64,000 nt of DNA from assembly GCF_000499845.2 (NCBI RefSeq), contig NC_023757.2, forward strand, positions 38,029,314 to 38,093,313, read 5' to 3'. The position numbers and the translations under genes are program-made. Numbering within the stretch: the stretch's first letter is position 1; each line of letters opens with the position of its first letter. Below the pieces are notes generated by a model that did no database searches, was not told where the DNA came from, and saw only the letters and a program-made list of their open reading frames with translations. This stretch comes from Phaseolus vulgaris. Taxonomy: Eukaryota > Streptophyta > Magnoliopsida > Fabales > Fabaceae. Of this stretch, positions 12,956-25,482 are shown piece by piece.

Positions 12956-14750
12956 TTTGTAAAATTATCATATTCATTGTGTGTTTGTTTCCTATAAATT
13001 TATTTTAAATTAAATGGTTTTAATTAATTAATTAATTTTTTAAAATAAGCTGAATTTTCATTGCCAACTGCCAAGAATAGCTTGTTGAGTTGGGAATTAA
13101 CTGTTTCATCTTATTGTAAACATTCCTTGTGTCAACCATCCTCCTTCCTCTTTCTTCTTTCCTTTCTCTGTGTTCATCAAATTCATAAATATATATATAT
13201 ATATATTTAATAATATTATAAACAAAATTACTATCCCCTTTTTTTATCTTTTATTTCAAATTCTTAATTTACAACAATACCAAACTCACTCTATCTTTAT
13301 CTTCTTTTATTTTATACTGACATCCTTCACAAGTGCAGAAGATTATTTAGTATCGTTTTCCCATCTTCAAAAAATTTCAAAACATTGTAACAGAAATGTT
13401 TGTGAAAGAAATTAGAGGGTACTAACTGCTATATGCCAATATCTTTTTAACATTTGATAAAAATAGATATAATATTTGTTGCTTTTGAATAAATAAATAA
13501 ATATATATATATATATAATATTTTTTGCCAGCAGTGAAAAGATTCCTATCATGAAAAATCTACCCCTTCAACACAAATTAGTTATTGTTCATATATAATC
13601 TTAGTTTTAACTTGTTTTGATAAATTTATTATATAATAAACTATAGAGATAGGCGCATATAAATAGACCTATTATGAGAATCGTGCTTATTTTAAGAATG
13701 TGGAAACCACACTATCTATAAAAAGATAAGAAAATCAAGTCTTATAATTTGATTAGATAACTACTTAAAAACTTGCGTTGATTTATCTTTAAACTTTAAC
13801 TAAATATATTCTAGCACATTTTGTCAACTATAACAATTTTAGAATCATTTGGTTGTAGTTCAATTTATCACTCCGTTATTATCTGCTAGAAACCAAAATA
13901 TTTTTTCAACAAAAAAACATTTTTAATATAAGAAATATAAAACCAACTTTTAAATAAATTAATTTTTAACTTATTTTAATAACCTTAATTTAAGTAAAAT
14001 CGATCAATGAGATATGCACTCATTTGGCGTGATAATGAATACATTTATTGAGTTATTAACAAAAACAAATCATGTCTATTACTTATTGATTGAAACAAAA
14101 TTATGAGTAATGCTATTAAATATAACACAAAATTAATTCTTTAATTTTAGGAGTACGTTAAAATATAATTTAATACTATAGTAATAATTAAATTAACTAA
14201 CTTAATTATTTTTTATAAGTTAGACATTTGTCTCTTATATACGATAATATTAAAACTTAAGCATTAGTTAAGTAATTTTCTTTTATACATATTTTATTAG
14301 TTAGTATAAAGGGCGACACAAACATTATTATGTGTTTTGTGCCCCAGTAAAATAAATTAATGAATTTATTATAAAAATATAAAAAATAATCCAATCAATT
14401 CTATCCATTTAATTTTATAGAAATATTTATTTATTTATTATTTCTCAAAATTTATCCTATCAACATCAATAGAAACTCTAAATCCTAAACAAAATTAATC
14501 CAATCAACCTTTTTACAATTTTTTTTCTTAAAATTTACATTATTTTTAAGTTTTCAGAAATATATTTTAAAATTTGTCTCACACTCTTAATTATAATTTG
14601 TATTTTTTTTTAATTTCTAAAGAATGCTATTTGTATGGATGGATTGAATATCCATCAATATACGATTGCTAATAAATGGATTAAATTGTATTTTTATTAC
14701 ATGGGTCAATTTTTAATTAACTTTTTAATTAATCAAATTTATTTTATCAT
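12956..14750. other. AT-rich intergenic DNA
   Basis: Short TA runs lie near 13190-13206 and 13499-13517. No supported gene. The left edge is probably the promoter side of the Agenet/ENT gene, which points left. Confidence 0.6.
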
Positions 14751-14759
14751 TTCCTTTAT

Positions 14760-15216
14760 CAGGTTGGGTTATAACCACATGTTAGTTGATATGATATCCT
14801 GGTCTTGCTACTTGTGGAGGTATTTTTCGTGGGAGTATGAGAGAATTTATTGGAGCTTTTTATGCATTTATTGAAGTTCAGACTGCTCTAGTTGCTGAAT
14901 TTTATGCAGTTATACATGCTATGGAGATGAAGATCAAAAGATGGGGCTTACTAATGTCAGGCTGGAGTGTGATTCTGCTTTGGTTTGTGCTGCGTTTACT
15001 GCTAGGACAAATGTTCCTTATATGTTTCGTAATCAATGAAATACTTGTCTTAATTGCCGTGGGAAAATTAGGTTTATGGTTACTCATGTTTTTCATGAAT
15101 GGAATGCGTGTGCTGATAAGTTGGCTAATTTAGGATTTATTTGTAAAGAATTTTTTCATTGGTATAATAGGCTTCTATCTTGTATGTTCTTAGAATTCTT
15201 TATGAATAAGTATAGT
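14760..15216 (+). pseudogene. LINE RNase H-like fragment, 5' part
   Basis: Conceptual translation, with one frame change near 14935-14945, gives a plant non-LTR retrotransposon RNase H (RVT_3-type) pattern. GGIFRG is followed by AEFYAVIHAME, then LECDSALV, then HEWNACADKLANLGF. These correspond to the core acidic residues and the His/Asp region of the family. The frame is broken and there is no upstream reverse transcriptase, so this is a 5'-truncated dead copy. It continues at 16402 after the inserted solo LTR: joining across one copy of ATAGT keeps the reading frame (MNKYS, then LPMYCFC). Confidence 0.75.
15212..15216. repeat. Target site duplication ATAGT, left copy
   Basis: Identical to 16397-16401 on the other side of the solo LTR. 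A 5-bp duplication is typical of LTR element integration. Confidence 0.8.
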
Positions 15217-16396
15217 TGATAGCTGTCGTTTTGCTGTCAAATTAATCTGACTCTAGCGTAGACTTGTCTAACACTACAATATAATTGTGGACAAATGTCC
15301 CCAAGTCGTCTCCCAACGAATCCAATAGTAAAATCAGTTGATCAGGGTTTAAAATCTATCTGCAAGCAATAAAAGTTAGCAATAACAATAAAGATAAAAA
15401 TGGGGTTTGAGATAGTTGTGCAGAAAATATAAAAGAGATTAAAATAGCAAATAAAAAACGGTTGATCTCAAGTTCTTCCACCATTGAATTCTTCACAGGT
15501 TGTCTAAAGATTAATTTTTTCTCAATCCTCCAACAGAGCTAAACCAGATTGAACATGCGCCAATCTAATTCAGCTGAAACTCACCAATAAAACATGCATC
15601 TACTAGTTTAATCAATACCCACTTTGTTCCATGCGTATACTCCATGGGAATGCTTACCTCATCTCTCTTGAATCATGCGCCCAAGAAATTAATTAGAACA
15701 ATGCGAACTAACTAAGAAACCAAAGTTTAAGATAAGGAAGACTCTCAATCATATGTTCAAGTACAACCTTTCACAAAAACTAGTTTTCCAAAAGATTAGA
15801 CAATAGAAACAACTGCTATAGAGAATTAAAAATCGAAACTTTTATTGAACAAAACCTCAGAACTCAATGGGAAATTACAAAGGAATCACCCAAAAAGGTT
15901 TAGCCTTCCATGCGGAGGCAAAATAAAAGAATTACTAAGAAGAAAATAAACTAAGAAAACCCTATGAAACTCTCTTCTCTCCTTGATGCTTGTGTCCTTT
16001 TATAGGCTTTTCTGTTTCAAGGATCTTGGGAAAATATTGCAGTTTAGATTTTATAAACAGTTTCCACTTTCCATAATTCTTTTTATTTTGCAGAAGATTT
16101 GCTTCCAATTCTGTTTCTGGAATCTTTTAGCTTTTATTTTCTCTTTCTTCTCCTCAGAATATTTTTTCTGTTTTGGTTCAAGAAGCAACTTGGACTTTTG
16201 CATATTTGGCCATTCACAAAGGTAGATGCTTTCTCCAGATAATTTACTCTAAAAACACAAAATTAACAATAATAATAGTTAAGGCCCAAATAAACCCAAT
16301 TATAAGAATATTAATTAAAACAATGGATTTATTTATTATTATAGTCCAATAATCTATGATTAAGGTTATTGTGTGTGAATAAATATATGCTCATCA
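15217..16396 (-). mobile_element. Solo LTR (about 1,180 bp) inserted in a LINE
   Basis: The element begins TGATAG and ends CTCATCA, so both ends carry the TG/CA inverted dinucleotides of LTRs. It is bounded by a perfect direct repeat ATAGT at 15212-15216 and 16397-16401. Removing the insert with one ATAGT restores the LINE reading frame. On the minus strand a CCTATAAAAGG box sits near 16000-16010, followed by a GA-rich presumed transcript start, so the LTR points left. No internal retroelement sequence or second LTR is present, which is the expected product of LTR-LTR recombination. The family is not identified; the length would suit Ty3/gypsy. Confidence 0.75.
16000..16010 (-). promoter_or_regulatory. 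TATA box inside the solo LTR
   Basis: The minus strand reads CCTATAAAAGG, a strong TATA match, followed by an AGAGAAGAGAG-type leader. A solo LTR can keep promoter activity and could drive antisense transcription through the LINE fragment to its left. Confidence 0.5.
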
Positions 16397-16401
16397 ATAG
16401 T
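16397..16401. repeat. Target site duplication ATAGT, right copy
   Basis: Identical to 15212-15216. See the solo LTR entry. Confidence 0.8.
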
Positions 16402-16600
16402 CTACCTATGTATTGTTTTTGTTAACATATGAGTTTTGGTCTAGTCCCCCTGTATTTTTGTATTTTCTTTCTTTTTCTTTTTTTTAATAATATTTTTTTT
16501 CTTGTGATGGCAAATGATTGTTGTTACTTAAGGTGTCATCCTAGTTGAAATCTTAAGTTGCATAATAATGCTTAACATGAAAGCTTTTATTTTAAAAAAA
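16402..16600 (+). pseudogene. LINE fragment, 3' part and tail
   Basis: This continues the RNase H tail after the solo LTR (CTACCTATGTATTG), then runs into T-rich 3' untranslated sequence. It probably ends near an A-run at about 16590-16600. It belongs with 14760-15216. Confidence 0.55.
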
Positions 16601-16744
16601 TTATTTTATCCATCTAGTTTGTCAACACCTAGTTAGTGCTGCAACGATTATCATATCAACTAACACGTGTTTATATTTAAGTTTGTCAATTTACATTAGC
16701 ATTCAAATTAAATTTATAAACTGAGTTAGAAAAAAGCAACTCAA

Positions 16745-17017
16745 TGATGGGAAAAACTGCACGGGGAAGCAACACACATAATCACGAATCAACTGCAGAA
16801 AATAAACAACACAAGATTTAACGTGGTTCGGTCGCCAACTGCAACCTACATCCACACGGGCAACTATTAGGTTTTATTTTTGTCTTGTTGTGCACTAATT
16901 ACAAGTACAATGATCTCTTTAAATAGAAATTATAAAGGGGACACAATGATTAAGCTCACTCACTAAACATGTTGTTTAGTTAGCCCAACCCAATTGGTCC
17001 TGACTTCATACCCAACA
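16745..17017 (-). repeat. LTR of the old copia (downstream LTR on the minus strand)
   Basis: It begins TGATGGG and ends CCCAACA on the plus strand, 273 bp. It aligns with 18500-18765 through shared blocks such as GGAAGCAACACACATAATCA and CATCCACACGGGCAACTATT. Confidence 0.7.
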
Positions 17018-18499
17018 ATCTCGCACTTGAAGTCACAAAACAATGTTCACCTGCGTTTCAACTGTGTACATGTACTTCTGTAAATTGTCAACAGAACTCA
17101 ATGTTCCACCACTAGTTGTCATCAACCTTCTTAATCATTTTGAAGACTTTGTTGAAACTTCCCTGAGTTTCAACATGTTAGTCATGACTGTCACTGATCC
17201 GTTCTCTGTTCCTACCGGCTCCTACTTGCACGAACTTCCGGATCCTGGAATAGCCTGAGAACAAACATACTCCATACTCAACAAGAAATTTTTTGGAGAT
17301 GTTTCAACAATTGGAATACTAGTTCTCCTAACCTACTGTCGTCTAGGAACCTCAACTGAAGCACGACCCGTGCTCCCACTGCCATAATTACCTCTGACTG
17401 GTCTACCTTAACCTTTCCATGCTCATTCATCCAGAATCTGACATGTGGCTTTGAGTTTCTATCTTGTAAAGAAAACCCTTTTCTGCCCATGAGATTCTGT
17501 GAACCGGACTTTCTTTATCTTCCGAACTGGGACGGTCATTCTGTCAGATGGTAATCCGACTATATACAACAAACCTCTCTTTCTTTCGCGGGCCATGACA
17601 AGATTTCCATTGACGACCTTTCACTGCTAATTTCCGTACTTCACATCATGTTCCTGTTCGTCCAACTACCTAACATAAATCACACTTTTCATTATGCTTG
17701 GAACAACTCTGATATCTTTCAAAGTCCAGAAATCGACTGACGTCTTCAACACTATGTCACTATGCCCGTAACATCAAAAGTTTTGTTGTTCGCTAGTCTT
17801 ACATTTCCAAAGTCCCCAATAACTAGATTCTGCAATGTTTCACTGTTGTGGGTAGCATGAAATGAAACACCAAAATCCATGACCCAGGAATCCACAATAC
17901 TATCCGCGCAACAGACTAAGAGGTTCTCGTCTGCGAAATCTTCTGCAATGTTGACTTATTTATCATTTGGGCATTGATTCCTGAAATGTCTCACCTCCTT
18001 GCAGTTCCAACATATTACACTTGAGCAATCATGAGTCTTTGACTGACTCCTTCTTCTGATCTTGCTCCCACTACCTCTGATATTTCTTTTACCTCTGATG
18101 ACATTTAACGATTCACTAGATAATTCCCCAAAACTCCTTCTTCTGGCATCCTCGCCAAGAACGAGATCACGAATCTTATCAAAATCGGGTCCCGCTAAAC
18201 TAGTAACTGTTGTCTGTAACCGTTCTGGACCAATCGTCAGGTAATGACGATATCAGTAGTAAAGTTTGAACTTCATCATCGAACTTAATGCCCACTGACG
18301 TAAGTTTGGCTAAGATCGAATTCATTTTATTGATGTGCTTTGTAACTGAACTAGCAAATCCTCAATTTGCATTTTCCACCAATTGAAATTTGTACCATCG
18401 AATTTTTCAATTCGGAACTTCCCATATTCTGCCATCTTGTCGATTAATTTCTGTTGATCGAATCTCTAGTGTGTAAATGAACCAAACTCTCATGCTACT

Positions 18500-18765
18500 T
18501 GATTGGAAAAAACGCACGAGGAAGCAACACACATAATCACGAATCAACTGCAGAAAATAAACAACACAATATTTAATGTGGTTCGTCGCCAACTGCAACC
18601 TACATCCACACGGGCAACTATTAGGTTTTATTTCTGTCCTATTGCGCACTAATTACAAGCACAATAATCTTTTCAAAATAGAAATTATAAAAGAGACACA
18701 ATGATTAAGTCCATCTACTAAACATAGTGTCTAGTCAGCCCAACCCAATTGAAGATACTCAACTA
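18500..18765 (-). repeat. LTR of the old copia (upstream LTR on the minus strand)
   Basis: A diverged direct copy of 16745-17017. A short deletion near its right end (about 18750) replaces part of the sequence between CCCAATTG and the terminal ATAC...CAAC, so the exact border is uncertain. Confidence 0.65.
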
Positions 18766-19145
18766 AATTATTGGACTTTCATATTAAAAGAAAAATAGAA
18801 GTGGTTATAATCATTGATATCCATAGTAAAAGAAAATAATTTTTAAAATACTTTTAATAAGCATGATAATGTACAAGATATTTGTTAGTTTCTATATATT
18901 TTTTTACATATATAATATTCTCCTAGTCACTAGAGAATAAATTGACATTGTAGGAAAGAAACCAAGATTTAAATTAAAAATAATCTATGGTTACATTAAA
19001 TAAATTTTGAAATAATGAATATGAAATATTTTACTCGTTACTAATACGCTACACAATCCAATTCCATTGATTAATCCATGAAATAACTTTGCAATGAATA
19101 TGACTAATGATATATCACTTTATTAAAATAATATGAAATATATAC
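18766..19145. other. AT-rich spacer
   Basis: No gene or repeat structure that I can support between the old copia and the LINE 3' fragment. Confidence 0.5.
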
Positions 19146-19149
19146 TTAA

Positions 19150-19440
19150 CTTTTTTTATCAGCAATCAAGTATATATATACACAAGAACCACTTCAGGGG
19201 TGATTCAACCCTTATATAAAAAGGTATGAACTTGAACCATCTAAAAAACAGAGCAACTCCTGACATAACTTGATAAAACCTGACAAAAACTTCCTCCGAC
19301 ATCCCACTAAAGCGAATACAAACAAACCAAAGGGATAAGACACCAATCAGAAAACGAAAAACTAACTGAGAGAAATTTAGATGTGAGACAAGCTCAAACC
19401 TTCAACTGAGCCAGAAACAAAATTTCAAACAAGTCTAGAA
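19150..19440 (-). mobile_element. LINE 3'-end fragment
   Basis: The block GGGGTGATTCAACCCTTATA at about 19197-19216 is shared with the 3' part of the LINE at the right edge (about 62569-62588). In both, a preceding ACC(A)CTT/ATTTTA stretch and a T-run on the plus strand (a poly-A tail on the minus strand) lie just to the left. This is therefore a 5'-truncated LINE copy on the minus strand, with its tail near 19150. Its body diverges from the other copy beyond the shared block. Confidence 0.5.
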
Positions 19441-22400
19441 CTATCTCGTTAAAAACTATCTTATTTCTTAAGTGAGAAAAAAATTTATTGAAATAAATTG
19501 ACGTATATTTTTGTATGAAAAAGTTTAGATGAAAACAATTTAGTGGGGTCGTAATAATGCCAATAATTAAATTTTTTTATAGTTTAGATGAAAATGTTTA
19601 AATTTAATCTAAAATGAATATTTTATCATTTAAAACTTATAAAGGTTATATAAAATATTTTATTTTTTAAAATAGAAAGCATTTTATTTTTTTTTAGATT
19701 TGTTATATTTTTTTTATCTTTTATTCGATCGGAGTATACGAATTAAAAGGTAATGGAGTAGATCAAACGTTTTGGTCAAATTTTTATTTTAACTAGGCTT
19801 TTGTTTTTCTTCATATCCTTGGTTTATTGTTCTTTTAATAACATGGAGGTGAGGTTTTATGAGGTGTATGGATGATTTAATTAGGAAAGATATATATGTC
19901 TTTGGTTAGATCTGCATTGCTATGTTTGGTTTATAAATAAATTAAACTTCCAGGAAAATATTGTGACTACCCTAACTTTTCTAAGTCTTGGATCAATTTC
20001 TTTAAGATTATAATGAAAATTAAGGTATCAGAAGTTATCTCAATTTAATTTATTGGAAGAGAAATATAATTTTTTAAAATATATAATTATCTATATTAAA
20101 AAACCCTATGATAGATCCATGTGAGTTTTAATTTGAATTTAAAAGAACATGATTAGGTTTTGAGTGAAAATATTGAGTTTTGTATGCATAATTTTTGCAT
20201 AAACTACAAAGTAGATTTAAATCTATCCATAGGATTATAGATAGTGTAGTTATGAGAGTATCTAATCAATTTCTTTGAGCGAAAATAAATTTCTCTCATT
20301 CATTTTCAAAGTGAAAGATTGAAAGTTTCACTCAAAAAGAATTTTCTTTGAGTAGATTTTGATTTCACTTAGTTACAAAAAAAAAAAACTTAACTTTTAT
20401 GTATTACTCCTATGGTTTAAATAGTACTATTATGTATAGTTTTTATTAATTTTAAAATATTTATAAATATGTTTATGGGTGCTATATGTGTGCATTATAT
20501 ATGAATGTAATTGATTTAATGAAATAGAAGTGAAATGAAATCATATTACGTGACGAATGAAGAGATAAATATAAAATAATAAAGTTATATGTTGAATGAT
20601 AAGATGAATGTGAAATGAAAAAGGTCGTGTAATGAGTAATGATACTTATGTAATAAGATAAAGTTGTGTGTGGGATAATAACAATAATTTTTTATATTTG
20701 TAACTATAAGAATATATATTGTAAATATTGAATTATGGAAGTGTGTTTATAATATATCCAAACTTTTAATGGTAACGCTTTTATTATATAAATAAGAGCA
20801 TCTCACTGTGAACAGTCGATAGATGTTCCTACCATTTATGTTTAGATGAAGAGTTATCAGTATTTGATAAGTCTAACATTTTTTATTTTTTTTCAGAAAA
20901 ATAAATAAAAAATTAAATTAAAAGGAACACAGTAACTGAGTTCATAGTAGTGAGGAACCCAGTGACTAAGTAATATTTTAAATGTTATACATATTATAAT
21001 GTTAAATGTTCAAATTCATTGTTGGTTGAATTTTGGAATGATTAATTATTATTTTTACATTTAATTTATTTGAGTTATTTTATATTGCGTGTTATTTCTC
21101 TTATATTTTTTATTCAATGTGATCATGAGTAGAAGATGTTATTAATCAAGAAACAGGTAGAATACTTGTCGATGTATTTATGTAATTTTGTTTGTTATTT
21201 TAAATATAACATATTTGAATGATTATATAAATAATAACATTTTTTATATTTTTTCTTTAATAATAGTGTTTTTAAGAATTTTTCTTAACATTTTATGTCT
21301 TTTAGTCTATCCCTTTATAACATTTTTTAACATGCAAATCATATTTTAGATCAATTATAATGAATAACTTATATTGTGATATAAAATTATTTATAAAATA
21401 AATTTAAATTGATGAAATTGATTTTTTTAAAAAAATGAAAAAGACATATTAAAGGAAGGTGGTTAAGAAAATTGAGAAAATGTATAAGTTTAATAAACTA
21501 CCATTTAAGAAAAAAATATTAAAAGTGTGATCATTAATCTTAGAAGCGTTTGACCATATAATGACCATATAATGAGTAGAATTATGAAATAGAAATTCAT
21601 TTGAATGAAAAGATTGCAAATTATTGCATATATTTCAAAACACTGTTACACTGAAACTACGAATTTTTCCTCGTACACTAGTTACCCACCCTCCACAAGC
21701 CAGATTGAAACACTTTTCTGCCGCATATTTTGTTTTCCTTCCCTGCCTTTTTCTGTCCATACATTTGAAACTACATACATCTATATCCACCAATCCGTCT
21801 AAACTATTTTAAGAATAACTATTTTCATGGAACACTGAGTGTAAAATTTAAATTTTTTTACAAAACGAGTAATATTAAAACATAAAAGTTATGAAAACTT
21901 TTAACTAATATAAATTTATTTATGCTAATGTTTGCTCATATATATAATATATTTAACTTTATAGTTATTTTTTTATTCTTATATAAAATATTATTATATT
22001 TTATTTACATATTGTACCCACTTGATTTTATAAGTTTTATGTAAAAAATTCAAGTAAGTGGAGTTGAGTGTTCTATATTAGGTAGAAATATTGAAATAAA
22101 TAATATATAACAAAAAAAATGCACACACAAACTTTTTATTTTTATTTTATTGTTTTAGGTTGAGAGTGATATCATATCTTTAATATAAATTAATTTATTG
22201 GATTCAAATATTTTTTGTTACATATTAACTTCCTATATCAACTCCAAAAATCCAACATTTTTTAAATAGAGAATTTTAAATAAAATAAAAAGCAAATTAT
22301 CTTAATAAGAAAGGATGATATATATATATATAATCTAAATTAATTATTACCTTCAATAAAGCTAAGTTTGTAGATATAATATAAAAAATCAATTACTTAA

Positions 22401-25330
22401 AAGATAAGTATAATATTCTATACTTATATTAGTAATGATAATCAAATAGATAAAGTTATCAAATGATTGATGAAAAATATAAGATTCAATATTTGTACTA
22501 ATAATCATTTAAAGTTATCAAATAATAAAAATATTGATAGTTATATTCCCAATCATAATCATATATATAAAAGTTATCAAATTATCAAATGATTATAAAT
22601 TTTATGAAAGCTTTTATTCACAAGTATCATCTAGATAAATTTATTATTATTTAAAATAAAATTATTATTTTAATAATAGTAATTTTAAAATTACTCTAAT
22701 ATGTGCTAAACTTTAATTGACAGTCTGTTTATCTTATTTTACATACGAATTTCATATTCACTATTTTATTTTACTTGATTTAATATGTTAATTCACTTCG
22801 ACATTAAAAAAAATATTAAATAAAAATTAATTATGGAGAAAATATTAATTAGTTACGTATAAGCTAAAAAAATATTAATATATAAAATAGTTTATATTAT
22901 TAATATAAATTTATGAAATAATTTTTAAATTAATATCTAATATTAATTATTTTAAATTTTAAAACTAATTTAAATTGAATAGTGTATGAGTTTTGTATAT
23001 GAATGTCTAATTTACATGATAAATAAAAAATGACATATTTGCTTACTAAAATAATAGAATTTTTTTTGCTAACCATGTTGGTTATGTTGCGGTTGGCCTA
23101 AATCACAATCAACAACGAACTTGTAAACGAAGAAAACCAAAAATCCGTTGAGGTTGCTTATGTTGTACACCTGTTTCAATCCAACTCCACCACCAACGCA
23201 TTTCTTCTTCCGGAATCCACCTTCAGACCTCATTTCTTTTCATCACTATATTTATAAGGAAAGAACAATTTTAACGCTAATTAAGCCTACTCATCAAGCT
23301 ACATCCAACCAAGCATTTCTTTCCCACCCAAATTTCATTTTTTGGTTTATATATGAAATATAAGGTTTAGCAAGAAGCATATGTTGCTGTCTTCTTTTCT
23401 TTTAAAGTGAAGTGCATGTTTAACAAACGTGTACTTTGGAAAAAGAAACTAAAAAATATATAAATAGAATAAGGCCCCTCTTGTTGTATGAATACTATGG
23501 TTGTGGTTCGACTTCAACTACAGTTATGATCTTGCGACCAGTGTTCGTAAAAGATGCACAAACAACTTCACAGAGCTTCCATCTATGTGTTTTTAACTCT
23601 AAACATTAGTCGCTTCAACAAATGCCGCGTAAATTTTGAGTTTACTTAAAAACAATTGTATTTTAGCCAACACCAAAATCATAATACATTTTTATTATTA
23701 TATCTTTAACTTTCACAATAAACTTTAAATAATTTAAATATGTATTTATGGTATTAGATGAGAAAACAAAGATAAAATTAGAAATCGTAGAACTACTTTA
23801 TTACAATCCAGAAAAAAGTTATATTTCTTTATTTTTGCAAGATAATCTTAAAAGGCATGTAACATATAATTAGATTATATAACTGTTTAATTTTACATAT
23901 TTAAATTTACAATACATTAATATTTTTAATACTTGAATTACATTACATTAATTTGATTTTTTTTATCAAACTAATACAATTTAATAGATTAATTATTGAA
24001 ATGGATAAAATTTTTAAAAATTTATCAAAATGGATCGTCAAGTTAGTACAACTTCATAAAAATTCACGTTATAATGACACGATAACATGACTTTAATTAT
24101 TTATTTCAATAGTTTTTTAAAATTTTATTATTTTAATAATTAAACTATCAAATTACACTAGTTTACTAAAAATAATATTTATATATAATTTTTGACCCAA
24201 CGCATTACTCATTTGAGGACTCCCTCTCACCTTATAAATGTATTTTATTAAAATGCTATTTGACGGGTATGAAACTATTGCACAAATATCAATTTAGAAT
24301 ATCTTAAATCATATAAATATCGGTTTCAAAATATTACAATATGACATAAACCTTTAGTTTGAATGTTATTTTGATAGATGTGTCAGTTTATAATTGTGAT
24401 ATAATATAATATAATTTAAAATTATTCAATTTCTTTATGTAGAATCCACGTTTCAATAGAGAATCATTTATCTTTTCACTCTTTAGTGTAGTTTTTATGA
24501 AAAGAGTTTTCTAATAAATATTGTCATTGTTATATAAGATCATATAATTGATAGAACCTTGAAATCCAAATAGTGTAATTATTAGTGTCTCAATTATATA
24601 TTAGCTACCACATACTTAAATCAATAATTTTATTAAAAAATAATTAAACTAAAATTAAAAAGATATAAGTTATTCTTCAAAATATAACGATATTTACTAT
24701 ATATTTATTATCTACTAATAGAAGTGTGAGAATGTTTCTAGCTACTCATTCCCTTATCATAAATTAGAAGAAGAAAAAAACCTGTAAATCAATAAAATTT
24801 AAGGAGAACGTAAAGTTATAAGATAGAAACAGTATAATCTTATAAAAATAATATCAGTTTTCTAAAAAAAAATTAATGAAAAAAAAAGAAAAAAAAGTAG
24901 GCAATCATAAAAAACAGTGAACAACCGTCCCTTGATTTTCCAATATACCGGAACTGAAAATCAATTATGAAAAACAACAACTAATTATTCTTGCATCATC
25001 AAAACATTCACTTTTATTTTATATAAAATTCATAGTAAGCATAAGTTCTCATCACATAAAAAATAACATAAAGAAATAGGAAAGTCTATTTGAACAAAAA
25101 ATATTCCAAGAATAGTAAAAAAAATAAGAATTGAATAAAGACAAATAAAATAAATTTTTTAATGTATAAGTTCTTATAAAGACAACAAAGAGAAACTATT
25201 GAATCTCAAAAATCCAATTAAATTAATTTTTGTTTGCATTCAACATGATAATAAAATTATATTACATTGATGCACGCCATTACTATTATTATTTTGCGGA
25301 TTCACCTGTTTTGGAGGTCATCTTATATTA
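19441..25330. other. Very AT-rich intergenic DNA
   Basis: Nearly 6 kb with no supported gene. Local oddities are a short imperfect direct repeat with GGAAC(A/C)CAGT near 20925-20965, and stretches of interleaved TTATCAAAT-type motifs at 22380-22600. Nothing here looks coding on either strand. Confidence 0.55.
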
Positions 25331-25359
25331 ACTTCTTCTAAGAAGATAAGAGTTGGTAA

Positions 25360-25482
25360 TCTTTCTTCTCTCTCCATCTCTCCAACTCTCTTCCTTTTCT
25401 CTTAATATCCTTTTCCAATTTTCATCTATTTTAGAATCTGATCGGATCACATTGTAGTTGAAGAGTTAAAGAACATTTCTAC
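25360..25482 (+). repeat. Partial copy (outer part) of the LTR-like repeat
   Basis: A CT-rich block ending CATTTCTAC is an inverted match of about 26383-26510. It abuts the terminus of the minus-oriented copy that starts at 25483. It is the outer portion of the same repeat, cut off at the insertion point of the next copy. Confidence 0.55.

Larger units (their letters stand above)
16745..18765 (-). mobile_element. Old, internally deleted Ty1/copia element
   Basis: Two direct repeats of about 270 bp (16745-17017 and about 18500-18765) flank an internal region of about 1.5 kb. On the minus strand that region reads, in order, a CX2CX4HX4C zinc knuckle (CWNCKEVRHFRNQC, near 17970-18010), a protease-like DSWVMDFG (usual D-S-G changed), and a pre-integrase-like stretch down to about 17460. 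Integrase core, reverse transcriptase and RNase H are absent. Next to the left LTR a purine-rich tract on the minus strand precedes TGTTGGG, as a polypurine tract should. The primer site beside the right LTR is badly mutated. The many LTR differences make this much older than the copia at 30.8 kb. The target duplication is not resolved. Confidence 0.75.
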
